A stretch of 64,000 nt of DNA from Niabella sp. (GCA_017744715.1 JAGIAT010000004.1:310001-374000); one strand, 5' to 3'; counted from the first letter of the stretch, positions 8,518 through 16,584 are shown. Made by a program: numbers and translations. Notes: generated by a model from the letters alone, not told the origin.

Positions 8518-9115
8518 ATCGTGCCTACGGCACTCGGCGCTCCGCTTGCGGGTGCTGTCCCCGGAATGAATTCCGGGGTTGGGAGATGGGCAGGCCGATG
8601 GCCTTGTTCTACAGATGATACAGGTATAAGCGACTATATAGTGTACCGGATAGTTGCCTGATAGGGCCAGCCGGCGGCGCATGAATCGCAGTAGCGCGTT
8701 CAATCTCCGGAATGATCCGAACGTTCCGATTCAGATTTGGGAGATGGGCAGGCCGATGGCCTTGTGCTACAGATGATACAGGTATAAGCTACTATGTAGT
8801 AGATACGCTGGCTGCCCTTGACATAATATGCCGATGGCATTCGGCGCTATTGATGGTCCTCGCTACCGGAAGAAATTCCTTAGCCTTCTCAGTATATACC
8901 AGAGGCTTCGCCTCGACCAGTTACCAACTGCGAACTTCAGTTCGCAGTATAGCGCAATAACACAGAGCAGAGAGCCATAGGCTCGGCACATGAGTATCTA
9001 TGGGAGACTGCGAGCAAACAAACCGTGCCTACGCCACTCGGCACTCCAGTTCGGGTTCTGTACCCCGAATGATTTCCGGAGTTGAAGATGGGCCATGCCG
9101 ATGGCCTTGTGCCCC
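8518..9115. repeat. RAYT-associated hairpin repeat array, left side
   Basis: At least three degenerate repeat units fill this gap. Clear hairpins are GTGCC-TAC-GGCAC (8521-8533), CCCCGGAA-TGAA-TTCCGGGG (8559-8578), AGGCC-GAT-GGCCT (8592-8604), GAGGC-TTC-GCCTC (8902-8914), ACTGCGAAC-TTCA-GTTCGCAGT (8927-8948) and GAGCC-ATA-GGCTC (8972-8984). Bases 8579-8642 recur at 8737-8800 with three differences. A third unit starts at 9023. The same units lie on the far side of the transposase gene. Short open frames here have no gene-like features. Bases 9116-9258 hold nothing but the leader of the XRE gene. Confidence 0.9.
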
Positions 9116-9258
9116 AAGTATATCCGGCTTTTTCGTAAATATAGTTGTACCGCGAAAGTCTCAGAAGGCGGCCAGTCAGGTATTTTACAACGATTATCAT
9201 GTATTTTACCTAACTTTATAGTCAGTAAATGCTAAAGAAAAACGCTAAATTTGAACCA

Positions 9259-9714
9259 ATGACAAATACTATTGCTATGGATAAAAAGGTACATGAAGGT
9301 CGAAACGTAAAACGCTTCCGTGAAATGCTGGGCATAAAGCAGGAAGCACTGGCTTATGAGCTGGGTGACGACTGGAATCAAAAGAAAATTTCCGTACTGG
9401 AACAAAAGGAAACCATTGACCCTGTTCTACTGCAACAAATTTCTACAGTATTAAAAATTCCTGCTGAAGCAATTCAGAATTTTGATGAGGAACAGGCCGT
9501 GAATATTATTGCCAATACAGTGAATACTGTTAATGACAATGCCACGGGACAATTATTTCAAATTAATCCTACAATCAACTCCACAGAAAAATGGATGGAG
9601 GCTCTAGAAGAGATCAAAAAATTAAATGAAGAGAAGAATGCCTTGTATGAGAGAATGCTAAAAGAAAAGGATGAGATGATGGCAAGGCTGGAAAAATTAT
9701 TGGAAAAGAAGTAA
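9259..9714 (+). CDS. XRE-family helix-turn-helix regulator with C-terminal coiled coil
   Basis: A 151-residue protein with a Cro/C1-type HTH at about residues 14-70: NVKRFREMLGIKQEALAYEL ... ISVLEQKE, and a tail (about 110-151) rich in Glu and Lys with a heptad-like pattern that should form a coiled coil. I choose the ATG at 9259 because the sequence MTNTIAMDKKVHEGRN reads as the natural N-terminus; an in-frame ATG at 9229 would add ten residues. It is on the plus strand between two hairpin-repeat arrays, 115 bases before the transposase gene, opposite to the surrounding glycan genes. It may control the RAYT or be a chromosomal regulator that was there before; the sequence does not decide. 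Confidence 0.85.
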   Translation: MTNTIAMDKKVHEGRNVKRFREMLGIKQEALAYELGDDWNQKKISVLEQKETIDPVLLQQISTVLKIPAEAIQNFDEEQAVNIIANTVNTVNDNATGQLFQINPTINSTEKWMEALEEIKKLNEEKNALYERMLKEKDEMMARLEKLLEKK

Positions 9715-9829
9715 AAAGCATCGCCCGGCTGGTCATCAATAACGGACCTTTATTTTTCATAAAGAAGTGACAGAGCCTCTCAGTTCCTGTAAAGACTACA
9801 AACATGCTACCTAATAAAAGTAAACCCAT

Positions 9830-10291
9830 ATGGCAAACACCTATCATAAAGTCTATATTCAGGCAGTTTTTGCTGTGAAGTATCGCGCCGCCGTTCTCCA
9901 CGTATCGTGGAGACAACAAGTGCAGGCTGTTATCGGCAACCTGATCAATGAAGCCAATTGTAACACGCTTATTGTAAATGGCGTGGAGGATCACATGCAC
10001 TGTTTTTTTAAGCTTAGTCCGGTTATTTCTATTTCAGAGCTCATGAAAACAGTAAAGGCAAAATCCTCCAAGTACATCAATGATCATCGTCTTACCCGCG
10101 AACGTTTTGAATGGCAGCGGGGCTATGGCGTCTTCTCCTATAACCAGCGGGATGTGGATATGATCTACCGGTATGTGCAAAACCAGGAAACGCATCACGG
10201 GAAGAGAACCTTTCTCGCAGAGTATCTGGAATTACTCAAAGAGTTCGAGATCGATTATGACAACGAGTATCTTTTTCACGAGTTATTGTGA
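9830..10291 (+). CDS. REP-associated tyrosine transposase (RAYT, IS200/IS605-like TnpA)
   Basis: A 153-residue Y1-type HUH single-strand DNA transposase. The metal-binding HUH motif is His55-Met56-His57 in GVEDHMHCFF; the likely nucleophile is Tyr115 in IYRYVQNQETHH, a pattern shared by the Y1_Tnp family; RGYGVFSYN (98-106) is another family signature. No TnpB is present. RAYTs are domesticated relatives of IS200/IS605 that act on palindromic REP elements, and the gene is flanked on both sides by arrays of hairpin repeats that are plausible substrates. It appears intact. The repeat array starts seven bases after the stop codon. Confidence 0.93.
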   Translation: MANTYHKVYIQAVFAVKYRAAVLHVSWRQQVQAVIGNLINEANCNTLIVNGVEDHMHCFFKLSPVISISELMKTVKAKSSKYINDHRLTRERFEWQRGYGVFSYNQRDVDMIYRYVQNQETHHGKRTFLAEYLELLKEFEIDYDNEYLFHELL

Positions 10292-10297
10292 TATGGG

Positions 10298-10792
10298 CCG
10301 TGCCTACGGCACTTGGCACTCCGTTAGCGGGTGCTATCTCAGGAATGAATTCCGGAGTTGAAAGATGGATCAGGTCGAGGGCCTTATCTCCGCGATACAT
10401 GAGGCTCGATAGTATGATACCCTTGGCTTTCTAAGAGAGCCTGCCAGAGGCATCGCCTCGATCAATCACTAACTGCGAACTTCAGTTCGCTGCATAAGGC
10501 AGTAGCACGGAGCGGAGAGCCAGAGGCTCGGCGCATAAGAACCCCTCACCACTCCATCAGCCGGATAGCCGCCCATGCGATGCTTTGGTCAGACAGACCG
10601 TGCCTACGGCACTCGAGACTCCGCCAGCAGGTGCCGTCTCCAGAATAAATTCCGGAGTTGAAAGATGGATCAGGCTGATGGCCTTATCTCCGTGATACAT
10701 GGGGCCCTATAGCATGATGTCCCTTGACTTTCTAAGAGAGCCTGCCAGAGGCATCGCCTCGACCGGTCACCAAAAGCGAACTTCAGTTCGCT
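10298..10792. repeat. RAYT-associated hairpin repeat array, right side (two ~195-bp units at 300-bp spacing)
   Basis: Two long units start with the same 16 bases, CCGTGCCTACGGCACT, at 10298 and 10598, exactly 300 bp apart, and run about 195 bp to a terminal hairpin around CGAAC-TTCA-GTTCG (10491 and 10792). Each holds the ordered elements also seen on the left side: GTGCC-TAC-GGCAC, GGAATGAATTCC or its variant, a GGCC-centred element, GAGGC-ATC-GCCTC, and the GAAC-TTCA-GTTC hairpin. A GAGCC-AGA-GGCTC hairpin (10517-10529) lies between the units. The last hairpin overlaps the stop codon of the convergent sialidase-like gene. No gene lies in this 500-bp stretch. Confidence 0.92.
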
Positions 10793-11912
10793 AGTCATCC
10801 GTCACCACGCCCCGCGCACTGACAGCGCCGGGCCATCGCTTGTTCTTTATGGGAGTAAGCTTCAGCTTTGCCGGATCAATTTTTACATACTTGATCTTCT
10901 GCCGCCGCCAGGTGTACACAATGTGTACCATGCCATCCTTTCCCTGGATCACAGAAGGATAAGAATACTGACTGATGGGCGAATCTTCCAGCACCAGGGC
11001 GGCCATCCACTGCCTGCCATCCTTTGAAAGCGCCACGTTCAGCGGTGTACGCGGCCCCTTCCCTTTCTTCCAGGAGGAATCCGGCAACACATGGTTATAC
11101 ACCAGCAGCTGACGGCCGTCTTTCAACGTAACGGCATCTGTTCCGGAATTGTTGTTGGGCAGGTCCAGCGCGGTCATGGGCGACCAGGTCATGCCATTGT
11201 CTTTACTCCGGCTTTGATAGATCACCGTGTTGCGGGTGCGACCCACCACCTGCAGATCCCCGTTTTTATATTTTAAAATGGAAGGCTGTATGGCGGAGAA
11301 CTGCACACCGTCGTTAATGGGAGCAGATTTTGTCCAGGTCCGGCCCCAGTCTTTTGTATACTCAAAATGCACTTTCCACCCGTTCTTTTCGGTGCTCGAT
11401 GGACAGATCAAAACTCCGTTGATCAGCTCGGGCTTGTTCTTGATCGGCCCCAGGAAGCCATCCGGCAGGGCTTCCCGCGCACTCCAGGTTTTGCCATTGT
11501 CTTTGGAACGTTTCAGCCAGCCTGTCCACCCCGCTACATTGGGTCCTATTTTGTAAAACAATAATAACTCGCCGGTGGGTGCATAATACAATACGGGATT
11601 GTAACAGGCATAACGGGTGGTATCGTTCAAAATTCCATCAGCCACCATTTCAGGTGCTGTCCAATGATCGTTTACCAAGTGGCTGGTCCAGATGCAGACA
11701 TCCTTATTGCCCTCCTTTGTACCACCAAACCAGGCAGCGATCAGTCCGTCCGGCGTTTCGGCAATGGTGGAGGCATGCGCCTGCGGAAAGGATGCCGTAT
11801 CGTAGATAAATTCATCAACCAGGATCCCCTGCTTCCAGCGGTTAGTTTGCGCGGTAGCCGAAACGGTTATCAGCAAAAAACAAACGGTCAACAGTTTTAC
11901 TTTTTTTATCAT
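10791..11912 (-). CDS. Exported sialidase-like (BNR/Asp-box) glycosidase
   Basis: A 373-residue protein with a signal peptide (to about residue 21, ITVSATAQ) and a six-bladed beta-propeller of the exo-alpha-sialidase type. Asp-box-like repeats are SKDNGKTWS (about 137), TKDWGRTWT (about 192), SKDNGMTWS (about 240) and SKDGRQW (about 302). The N-terminal ASTIAETPDGLIAAWFGGTKEG is typical of a PUL-associated subfamily. Substrate is unclear: sialate, KDO, or a rhamnosyl-glucuronate are all possible for propellers in such loci. The next gene upstream is DUF3826 at 166 bp. The stop codon lies within a repeat hairpin of the RAYT array, which may serve as its transcript end. Confidence 0.82.
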   Translation of the reverse strand: MIKKVKLLTVCFLLITVSATAQTNRWKQGILVDEFIYDTASFPQAHASTIAETPDGLIAAWFGGTKEGNKDVCIWTSHLVNDHWTAPEMVADGILNDTTRYACYNPVLYYAPTGELLLFYKIGPNVAGWTGWLKRSKDNGKTWSAREALPDGFLGPIKNKPELINGVLICPSSTEKNGWKVHFEYTKDWGRTWTKSAPINDGVQFSAIQPSILKYKNGDLQVVGRTRNTVIYQSRSKDNGMTWSPMTALDLPNNNSGTDAVTLKDGRQLLVYNHVLPDSSWKKGKGPRTPLNVALSKDGRQWMAALVLEDSPISQYSYPSVIQGKDGMVHIVYTWRRQKIKYVKIDPAKLKLTPIKNKRWPGAVSARGVVTDD

Positions 11913-12015
11913 TCTATTTATGCTTTATCATTCATCATTTTTTGGCCCGGCAGAAGTGCAAATGACAGCTTTACTTGCGTCGCACTCTTGTGCTGCGGTG
12001 CAGATGGCATCAGGT

Positions 12016-12071
12016 CATGCTTCGACAGGCCGTTAATGACAAGCTTGGAAAGGCTCAGTATGAGAAGCATG
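12016..12071. repeat. Hairpin-type intergenic element
   Basis: CATGCTTC (12016-12023) pairs with GAAGCATG (12064-12071) around the segment GACAGGC ... GGCTCAGTATGA. It lies in the 166-bp gap between DUF3826 and the sialidase-like gene and looks like a REP-like element or processing hairpin. No T-run makes it a terminator. Confidence 0.5.
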
Positions 12072-12078
12072 TTCATTT

Positions 12079-12732
12079 TCACAAAGCTCCATCTTTTTTC
12101 TTTTCCTTTTCTGCTTTTATCTTATCTACATACGTTTTAAACAACTGCCGCCAGTTCCTGCCATTGTTATTCAGATACTGCTCACATTTTGTTTTATAGA
12201 TCTCAAAGATGGCCGAGATCTCTTTCATATTCTTATAGTCGATCGCCTGTTCCCGCGCCTGCTCCAGGTTTTTGCGGATCTCGGTGCGTTCTTTTTCCGT
12301 GAGATCCGGCACAATGGCTTCATATCCTTTTAAGGTAAAAGCCACTTTGCCGATCGTGTACTGGTCCAGGATAAAGGCTACCTGCTCCGCATTCAACTCC
12401 GCATTTAGTACCTTCATGAGCGATGTATGAATGGTGGCGGGTTTGGAAGAACAAACAATCAGTTGCCGGTCGAGGTCGGACAACTTATTGCCCGTAGCCG
12501 GATTGAGCCCCGCCGGAACCTGTGTAAACGGGTGGCTGTTGTGCCAATCTCTTACCGCTGTAAGATGCGTCGCGATTGCCTGTTGTATCTTATCGGCTTT
12601 CATTTTATCATCCAGTTTCAGACCATCTACCCAACGCTGCGCTTTCTGCTGCAATTCATCCGGTGCTCCCGCATCCTGGGCATTTACGTTACCAAACAAT
12701 AATAACAAACAAAAACACCATACCTGTTTCAT
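12079..12732 (-). CDS. DUF3826 exported protein
   Basis: A 217-residue protein with a signal peptide (to about residue 18, GNVNAQ) and an all-helical DUF3826-like body: QRWVDGLKLDDKMKADKIQQAIATHLTAVRDWHN, then DLDRQLIVCSSKPATIHTSLMKVLNAELNAEQVAFILDQYTIGKVAFTLKGY. Members recur beside rhamnosidases and pectin-degradation genes in Bacteroidota, but no activity is known to me. It starts seven bases after the GH78 stop codon, so the two are co-transcribed and probably act on the same glycan. The Lys-rich tail ends at 12079. Confidence 0.85.
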   Translation of the reverse strand: MKQVWCFCLLLLFGNVNAQDAGAPDELQQKAQRWVDGLKLDDKMKADKIQQAIATHLTAVRDWHNSHPFTQVPAGLNPATGNKLSDLDRQLIVCSSKPATIHTSLMKVLNAELNAEQVAFILDQYTIGKVAFTLKGYEAIVPDLTEKERTEIRKNLEQAREQAIDYKNMKEISAIFEIYKTKCEQYLNNNGRNWRQLFKTYVDKIKAEKEKKKDGAL

Positions 12733-12739
12733 TTCTGCT

Positions 12740-15466
12740 TTATTGATTTACTATTATTTTAAATGAATACCGGCCGCTTCCCAATTCTAGGTGCGTGCCA
12801 TTATTTTTCCGGTCCGTCACCCGCTTTAGTGGCTGACCTGATACCGTTACCTTATCTGACGGAATATTGATTAGCGCTGATGTATTTGCCGGTAGTTCGA
12901 TCCTCCAATTCACTGTATCTCCTTCCCGTTTCCAGGAACTTTTTATTAATCCGTAAGGTGATTCATAAGAGGCGTTCACACTATCCAAATCTTTTGCAAA
13001 CACCGGCTGCATACGGATCTTCTTAAAGGCAGCAGCGACCGGATCGGTTTGAATACCCGCCAGGCTTTCAAAGCTCCAGGTGACCAGGTCGCCCAGCAGC
13101 ATCACATGGTTCTGCGAATTCATCTGCGGATTGGCCGTATTTCCATTCCACAATTCCCAGATGGTGGTGGCTCCTTGCGCTGCCATATATCCCCAACTAG
13201 GATAGGTTTTATTGGTAGCCAGTGTAAATGCAGCATCAGCATACCCATATTTTGTCAACCCGCGTAGCAGCCATTGGGTGCCGATAACGCCAGTGCTGAT
13301 GTGCATGCCATCCTGTTGCAATTTCTGAATCAACTGTTGTTTCACTGCAGCTGTTTTATTCTCTGGTACCATTCCAAAATACAGGGGCAACAGGTTGGCC
13401 GTTATCGTATTGTTATCATAATGATCCCCATTGAGAAATGTCTTGTTAAAGGCCGTCTTTATGCGGGCTGCCTGTTGATCATAGCTGGTCACATCTCCGG
13501 GTCTGCCGGCAAGCACCGCAAACTGCTTCATTGTTTGCAGCAGGTGATAATAGTAGGCGCTGGCCATCAGCGTTCCGTTCGTATTCCGCAGCGGGTCTTT
13601 TGAACGGATCAGTTCCAGGCTTTCCGGCGGCACACACCAGTCGCCGTATTTATCCTTTGTGATCAAGTCGTCCTTCATATATTTCCGTTGCATATACTCC
13701 ATCCATTTTTTCATGGAAGGATAATGCTTTACGATCGATTGCCGGTCGCCGTATTGCCGGTACAGCATCTCCGCCACCAGGATATAGGCCGCAGGCCAGG
13801 TAACATTGTCGCTGTAATAGTTCCAGAAGGCCGGCGCCACATCGGGAATCGCGCCTTCTTCCGTTTGTGATTCGCGGATATCATCCAGCCACTTGACGTA
13901 TAAGGTGGCATTGTTAAACAAAAAACTTTCCCCCAAGGCGCCCTGTGTGCGATCGCCCAGCCAGGGCTGCCGCTCATTACGCTGCGGACAATCCACCGGC
14001 ATACCTTTGTAATTGGAGGCAATGCCCCACCAGGCATTTTTCAATACCTGGTTCAGCATGGCATTGGAGGTTTCCAGTTTACCGATGGTGGTCATCTGGT
14101 CATAGATCAACAAACCCACAAAATCATCCACAGAAGGAACACCGGGGTAGCCGGCGATCTCCACATACCGGAATCCATGGTATACAAATGAAGGCTGCCA
14201 TTGTTCTTCTGCACCACCTTTTAAAGTATAAACATCCGTAACCCGCGCATCTCGCAGGTTAGCTGTATACAGGGAGCCATCGGGTTGGAGACTCTCGGCA
14301 AAACGTAGCCGTACTTTTTGTCCACAGGAACCCTTTACTTTCATACGCAACCAGCCGGCAAAGTTTTGACCCATATCCAGAATATAAACGCTATCCTTTA
14401 ACCGGCTGATCTTTTTTGGGAAAATCGAATCCATCACCCGCATGCCCGGCGTCAGCTGTGCCCGCAGTATTCCTTTAGGCGCAGCTACCAGTTCAGGTCT
14501 TTGCCATTTTGTATCATCAAACGATGCGGTGGTCCAGCCGGGAAATTCTTTGGTGGCATCATATTCTTCCCCGTCGTATTCGTTATTGGTACGGATGGGA
14601 CCGTCTGCCGTAAATTTCCAGGAATCATCCGAAACAATCAGCTTTCGGCTGCCATCAGCATACGTGATCTTCAGTTGCAGCAACAGTTTGGGATAGCCAA
14701 AAGTGTTGATCTTTTTGGGCTTGTAATTCTGGCGCATGGTAAAGAAACGGCCGTTGCCCAGCACCACACCAATGGCATTGTTCCCGTTGACCAGGTCCGC
14801 AGACACATCAAAACTGTTATATAATACCGACTTCCGGTAATCGGTAGGTACAGGCGCCAGCACCTGGTCGCCGATCCTCCTGCCATTAATAAATAACTCA
14901 TACAAACCCATGCCCACAATATGCAGCATCGCGGTCTTTATTTTTTGTTGCACCGAAAAGTTCTTTCGAAAATATCTTGCAGAAAGTTGCGACCATTGTG
15001 TAACACTGTCCCAGGGTGATACCTTATCATAACCGATCCATTTTGCTTTCCAGTCGCCGGCATTTAATAGTCCCATGCTCCACTGCCCCATATCGCTCCA
15101 GGCGCTGTCGTTCTTATTGGAAAAGACCTGCACTTTCCAATAACAATTATCATTACTGGTAAGCGGCTTCCCTTTATATGCAATCAATAATGATTCATCC
15201 GAAACAACTTTACCACTGTTCCAGAGATCCGGCTTACCCACCTCAAGCAGCGCCTTTGAGGAAGCTACCCAGATCCGGTAAGCAGTTTGTTTTACATGAT
15301 GCAGATCACTTTTTAATTGCCAGCTCAGCCGGGGTTGCACTACATCAAGTCCAACCGGGTTTTCCAGCTGTTCACAACGAAGATTAAGCACATCCAAAGG
15401 TTGCGCCCGCAACGTATAAACAAACAGCAATCCAAACAAGCCAAGGTATATTCTTTTAAGCTCCAT
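12740..15466 (-). CDS. GH78 alpha-L-rhamnosidase, exported
   Basis: A 908-residue enzyme with signal peptide (to about residue 21, YTLRAQP) and the standard GH78 order: N-terminal Ig-like domain (LRCEQLENPVGLDVVQPRLSW, about 29-130), a carbohydrate-binding beta-sandwich (KAKWIGYD ... ARYFRKNF, about 140-320), the concanavalin-like domain, the (alpha/alpha)6 catalytic domain (about 450-800) and a C-terminal beta domain. The catalytic motif is DCPQRNERQPWLGD near residue 490, whose Glu is the general acid in relatives; WDNVTWPAAY-like and TTIWELWNG segments complete the pocket. It removes terminal alpha-L-rhamnose by inversion. The ATG overlaps by one base (TAATG) the stop of the nuclease-like gene before it. 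Confidence 0.95.
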   Translation of the reverse strand: MELKRIYLGLFGLLFVYTLRAQPLDVLNLRCEQLENPVGLDVVQPRLSWQLKSDLHHVKQTAYRIWVASSKALLEVGKPDLWNSGKVVSDESLLIAYKGKPLTSNDNCYWKVQVFSNKNDSAWSDMGQWSMGLLNAGDWKAKWIGYDKVSPWDSVTQWSQLSARYFRKNFSVQQKIKTAMLHIVGMGLYELFINGRRIGDQVLAPVPTDYRKSVLYNSFDVSADLVNGNNAIGVVLGNGRFFTMRQNYKPKKINTFGYPKLLLQLKITYADGSRKLIVSDDSWKFTADGPIRTNNEYDGEEYDATKEFPGWTTASFDDTKWQRPELVAAPKGILRAQLTPGMRVMDSIFPKKISRLKDSVYILDMGQNFAGWLRMKVKGSCGQKVRLRFAESLQPDGSLYTANLRDARVTDVYTLKGGAEEQWQPSFVYHGFRYVEIAGYPGVPSVDDFVGLLIYDQMTTIGKLETSNAMLNQVLKNAWWGIASNYKGMPVDCPQRNERQPWLGDRTQGALGESFLFNNATLYVKWLDDIRESQTEEGAIPDVAPAFWNYYSDNVTWPAAYILVAEMLYRQYGDRQSIVKHYPSMKKWMEYMQRKYMKDDLITKDKYGDWCVPPESLELIRSKDPLRNTNGTLMASAYYYHLLQTMKQFAVLAGRPGDVTSYDQQAARIKTAFNKTFLNGDHYDNNTITANLLPLYFGMVPENKTAAVKQQLIQKLQQDGMHISTGVIGTQWLLRGLTKYGYADAAFTLATNKTYPSWGYMAAQGATTIWELWNGNTANPQMNSQNHVMLLGDLVTWSFESLAGIQTDPVAAAFKKIRMQPVFAKDLDSVNASYESPYGLIKSSWKREGDTVNWRIELPANTSALINIPSDKVTVSGQPLKRVTDRKNNGTHLELGSGRYSFKIIVNQ

Positions 15467-16584
15467 TAATCCAATAGTTTTTTTAACGACCGGGCATCCG
15501 GCAGGATTCCCTTGTATTTTGCAGGGAGCTCCTTGCTTGTTTTATAGGTTGCCACCCCCATCGCCTTGTTAAAATCACGAAAAGAGAACTCTACTACTTT
15601 ATCTGTTTTGCTCTTACACAATATGATGCCAACCGATGGGTTCTCATGTGGCTGCTTTACCATATCATCCAATGCAGACAAATAAAAATTCATTTTGCCA
15701 AGGTACTCCGGCTTAAATCTCCCTCTTTTTAATTCAAAAACGACAAGGCTTTGAAGCTTCCGGTTAAAAAAAAGCAAATCAATAAAATATTCTTCTTGTT
15801 CTACCACCAGCCGGTACTGATTGCCAATAAATGCAAAGTCGCTGCCAATGGATAAAATAAACTTCCGGATGTTACGTACCACCTCATTCTCAAACTCCCG
15901 CTCATCCACCGTGTCCGCATCCTCAACTCTCATAAAATCAAAGAGGTACTCGTCCTTAAAGGCCTGCAATGTTTTTTGACGTAAATTTTCATTTGCAATG
16001 GCCGGTGAAAAATTATTCTGTATTTTCCCTCGTTTTTTGAATGTATTACTCTGTATCGCATTCTTTAAACTTTCAATAGATAAAAACTCAGTTGCTGCCA
16101 TTACGATATAGAACGAACGGGCTTCCATGGTTTTTGCCTTTACAAGTATTTCATAATGGTGCGTAAATCCAATAGAAAAAAAAGCTGTCCTAAATTGGTC
16201 CGTTAGTAACGGACCAATTGGGTGTACCGTATCGCTCTTTATAGCTTTCTTAGTTTTTGAAGGCCTTCTTTTATTTTCTAATTGGTCCGTTGACAACGGA
16301 CCAAATTCAAAGACAGACTCCCATTCTGTATAAAAAGTCCGCATTTTCTTTAAACTGGTTGCAGAAAAGCCTCTCAGTCCGGGCAATTCGCTTTGCAAAT
16401 CTTTCGACACCTGCTCCAGTACACCCGTACCCCAGGCTTGCGCTTTTGCTTTATCCGAAATCAGTTTACCAACCGAAAAGTACAGCAGCAGCAGTTCCTT
16501 ATTAGCCAATGCAGCAGCGCGGTAGCGGCTGGCCAGGATCATGGACTTAAGCTCTTTCAGAGTTTGTTTGTATTTAGATAACAT
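15466..16584 (-). CDS. DUF1016/YhcG-type PDDEXK nuclease-like protein
   Basis: A 372-residue cytoplasmic protein. The N-terminal DUF1016 helical/HTH domain spans about 1-140 and the C-terminal PD-(D/E)XK nuclease domain about 210-350. Likely metal ligands are Asp269 in YFIDLLFF and Glu284-x-Lys286 in FELKRG, followed by GKMNFYLSALDD. Peptides GPLSTDQL (95-102) and GPLLTDQF (124-131) are each encoded by a near-perfect DNA palindrome. The gene interrupts the glycan run: it begins 34 bases after GH2 and its stop overlaps the GH78 ATG (TAATG), so it is translationally coupled to GH78. Nuclease activity is inferred from the motif; its biological role is unknown to me. No sign of frameshift. Confidence 0.88.
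   Translation of the reverse strand: MLSKYKQTLKELKSMILASRYRAAALANKELLLLYFSVGKLISDKAKAQAWGTGVLEQVSKDLQSELPGLRGFSATSLKKMRTFYTEWESVFEFGPLSTDQLENKRRPSKTKKAIKSDTVHPIGPLLTDQFRTAFFSIGFTHHYEILVKAKTMEARSFYIVMAATEFLSIESLKNAIQSNTFKKRGKIQNNFSPAIANENLRQKTLQAFKDEYLFDFMRVEDADTVDEREFENEVVRNIRKFILSIGSDFAFIGNQYRLVVEQEEYFIDLLFFNRKLQSLVVFELKRGRFKPEYLGKMNFYLSALDDMVKQPHENPSVGIILCKSKTDKVVEFSFRDFNKAMGVATYKTSKELPAKYKGILPDARSLKKLLD
16193..16219. repeat. 27-bp palindrome inside the DUF1016 gene (site 1)
   Basis: Perfect 13-nt arms AATTGGTCCGTTA and TAACGGACCAATT around a central G. On the minus strand it encodes IGPLLTDQF. Shares its outer arms with the second palindrome 62 bp away, with a different central part. Confidence 0.95.
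16282..16304. repeat. 23-bp palindrome inside the DUF1016 gene (site 2)
   Basis: Perfect 11-nt arms TTGGTCCGTTG and CAACGGACCAA around a central A; minus-strand product GPLSTDQ. The common core with site 1 is TTGGTCCGTT plus its complement. Confidence 0.95.

Noticed and set aside
8436-9221. Several 60-87 codon frames in the left repeat array
   Set aside because: They run through hairpin repeats, have no ribosome-binding site and translate to low-complexity sequence repeated from unit to unit.
9259-10291. XRE plus RAYT as a toxin-antitoxin pair
   Set aside because: The transposase has intact HUH and Tyr motifs and substrate-like repeats on both sides; the 115-bp gap is wide for a toxin-antitoxin operon.
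8518-10792. Repeat arrays as a CRISPR
   Set aside because: Units are long, degenerate and multi-hairpin, there are no regular unique spacers and no cas genes.
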